Assembly: GCF_000972705.2 (NCBI RefSeq)
Contig: NZ_LATL02000278.1
Coordinates: forward strand, 1 to 5,428
Source of the DNA: Limnoraphis robusta CS-951
GTDB taxonomy: Bacteria; Cyanobacteriota; Cyanobacteriia; Cyanobacteriales; Microcoleaceae
Direction: 5' to 3'
Length of the DNA: 5,428 bases
Part shown: in pieces, positions 4,763-5,428 of the stretch
Position numbering within the stretch: position 1 is the first letter of the stretch
Layout of the letters: every line of letters starts with the position of its first letter
Translations under genes and position numbers: made by a program
The notes under the pieces: generated by a model
Databases searched by the model: none
The model's input: only the letters and a program-made list of their open reading frames with translations
What the model was told of the DNA's origin: nothing

Positions 4763-5152
4763 TTATTCCAGACAACGAAACCCTTTTTCTTCCTTCAGCT
4801 TGCCATCAAAACTAACGGTTTCTGTACAACCTGCTTGGCTGGCGATCGCTCCGATTAAATAATCTGAAAAGTCAGCCCGACCTTGTTTATAACGGTGTAA
4901 GGCTTGATAAACAATAGAACGGCTTTCAAATTCAAATGCAGAACTATGTAACATCGCTTCTAGGGTATTGATAATTTCATCTTTGCCAAACCCGTAGCTT
5001 CCTCCTCGAAGCACCCAAACCAATTCGCAAAGAACAATATTAGCAACAAAACAGGGTTGGTTTTGTTTAATAACTGCTACGGCTTGCTGCCACTGTTGTT
5101 CGTCATCTCGGGTTAGATAGCGAACGAGAATGTTTGTATCAACTCCGATCAT
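4763..5152 (-). CDS. vapC: VapC-type PIN toxin (module 3)
   Basis: This is a predicted ribonuclease toxin of a VapBC pair, 129 residues, a complete PIN domain. MIGVDTNILVRYLTRDD gives D5, the usual VapC opening. NIVLCELVWVLR supplies E43, GRADFSDYLIGAIA gives D94 and D97, and VSFDGKLKEEKGF gives D116. The sequence is closest in style to the COG5611 group of VapC-like proteins paired with AbrB-type antitoxins. Known VapC toxins cleave tRNA or rRNA at specific sites; the target here cannot be read from the sequence. Its ATG lies inside the antitoxin gene, a 14-bp overlap, so expression depends on antitoxin translation. A HIP1 octamer (4842-4849) lies within it. Nothing suggests inactivation. 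Confidence 0.92.
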   Translation of the reverse strand: MIGVDTNILVRYLTRDDEQQWQQAVAVIKQNQPCFVANIVLCELVWVLRGGSYGFGKDEIINTLEAMLHSSAFEFESRSIVYQALHRYKQGRADFSDYLIGAIASQAGCTETVSFDGKLKEEKGFRCLE

Positions 5153-5384
5153 TTGCTCGCTCGGAGATGGCGACTTCCATTTCTTCTAAAGAGGCTTTTT
5201 TTATCTCCGGTCGGTGTAAAATTCCTGATAATTCATCTACGGAAACATTGAGGGGAATAATTTTCACTAGACCTGTTTCATCAATAACGAAATCAATTTT
5301 ACTCCCGCTACTCAGTTTGAGGTAGTCCCGAATTTCTTGAGGAATGGTAATTTGTCCGGTATCGCTAACTGTTGTGCTTAACAT
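5139..5384 (-). CDS. vapB: AbrB/SpoVT-type antitoxin (module 3)
   Basis: This 81-residue antitoxin has two parts. Residues 1-46 (MLSTTVSDTGQITIPQEIRD through KIIPLN) are a typical swapped-hairpin AbrB DNA-binding domain, with the hallmark G-Q-I-T-I-P-x-x-(I/V)-R. Residues 50-81, with SGILHRPEIKKASLEEMEVAIS, are the toxin-binding tail seen in AbrB-type VapB proteins. It should bind its own promoter as a dimer and neutralise the VapC encoded downstream with a 14-bp overlap. The start at 5384 puts the AbrB domain at its normal N-terminal position; no strong ribosome binding site precedes it. The DNA for its C-terminal tail (5164-5201) is duplicated exactly at 2856-2893. Confidence 0.92.
   Translation of the reverse strand: MLSTTVSDTGQITIPQEIRDYLKLSSGSKIDFVIDETGLVKIIPLNVSVDELSGILHRPEIKKASLEEMEVAISERANDRS
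5164..5201 (+). repeat. 38-bp direct repeat, copy 2
   Basis: This copy, identical to 2856-2893, lies inside the intact module 3 antitoxin gene and encodes KKASLEEMEVAIS on the minus strand. Here the repeat is part of a functional reading frame, so this is likely the source copy or the better preserved one. Confidence 0.95.
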
Positions 5385-5397
5385 TACTAGGATCGTT

Positions 5398-5422
5398 GAC
5401 TCAGTTGGCTGATTCGATTATA
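5398..5422 (-). promoter_or_regulatory. Module 3 promoter -10 box with adjacent operator
   Basis: On the minus strand TATAAT (5422-5417) is a perfect -10 box about 33 bp upstream of the antitoxin ATG; the -35 would lie beyond the window end. Immediately downstream, GACTCAG-TTGG-CTGATTC (5398-5415) is an inverted repeat with 7-bp arms and one mismatch, placed at the expected transcription start. That suits repression by the AbrB-type antitoxin. The promoter is a consensus match; the operator role is inferred from position. Confidence 0.6.
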
Positions 5423-5428
5423 AGACAT

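Noticed and set aside
2856..5201. Composite mobile element or IS bounded by the 38-bp repeats
   Set aside because: There is no transposase or recombinase, no terminal inverted repeats, and the repeats are coding sequence of an antitoxin, so recombination or duplication explains them better.

Overview
The window looks like a chromosomal segment of a cyanobacterium. It encodes PsaE, a photosystem I subunit, carries seven copies of the HIP1 octamer GCGATCGC (373, 508, 607, 1196, 2108, 4693, 4842), and has a DUF6391-type protein of a kind I know mainly from cyanobacteria. The style of the genes (exported MORN protein, PsaE with a long tail, many small PIN-toxin modules) suggests a filamentous, Oscillatoria/Planktothrix-like organism, but the order-level placement is a guess.

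Left half (1-2842), all on the + strand and HIP1-rich, holds housekeeping-type genes. These are an exported MORN-repeat protein (126-869), a DUF6391 protein with an HxxEH motif (925-1545), psaE (1649-1954) and mutM/fpg (1958-2842). psaE and mutM are 3 nt apart and mutM starts at GTG, so a photosystem I subunit and an oxidative-DNA-damage glycosylase are probably made from one message.

Right half (2843-5428) is a more AT-rich cluster of type II toxin-antitoxin genes. Module 1 (minus strand, 2924-3561) is a small antitoxin plus a COG1569-like PIN toxin. Divergent from it, module 2 (plus strand, 3742-4677) has two consecutive antitoxin-like genes but only one PIN toxin. The first antitoxin is an apparent orphan whose stop still overlaps an ATG in the way a lost toxin's start would. 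Convergent with module 2, module 3 (minus strand, 4763-5384) is an AbrB-type antitoxin plus a VapC-type PIN toxin. A fragment identical to the 3' end of the module 3 antitoxin lies just behind mutM (about 2843-2905), so a 38-bp perfect direct repeat flanks most of the cluster. It points to past recombination, insertion or deletion at this site.

Each of the three TA operons has a readable -10 box with an inverted repeat beside or around it, as expected for autoregulation by the antitoxin or TA complex. The toxins are predicted Mg2+-dependent ribonucleases held in check by the antitoxin encoded just upstream. The unusual points are the remnant, the orphan antitoxin, the PsaE tail and the metal-site-like motif in the DUF6391 protein. 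I see no CRISPR array, tRNA, rRNA, insertion sequence or transposase.
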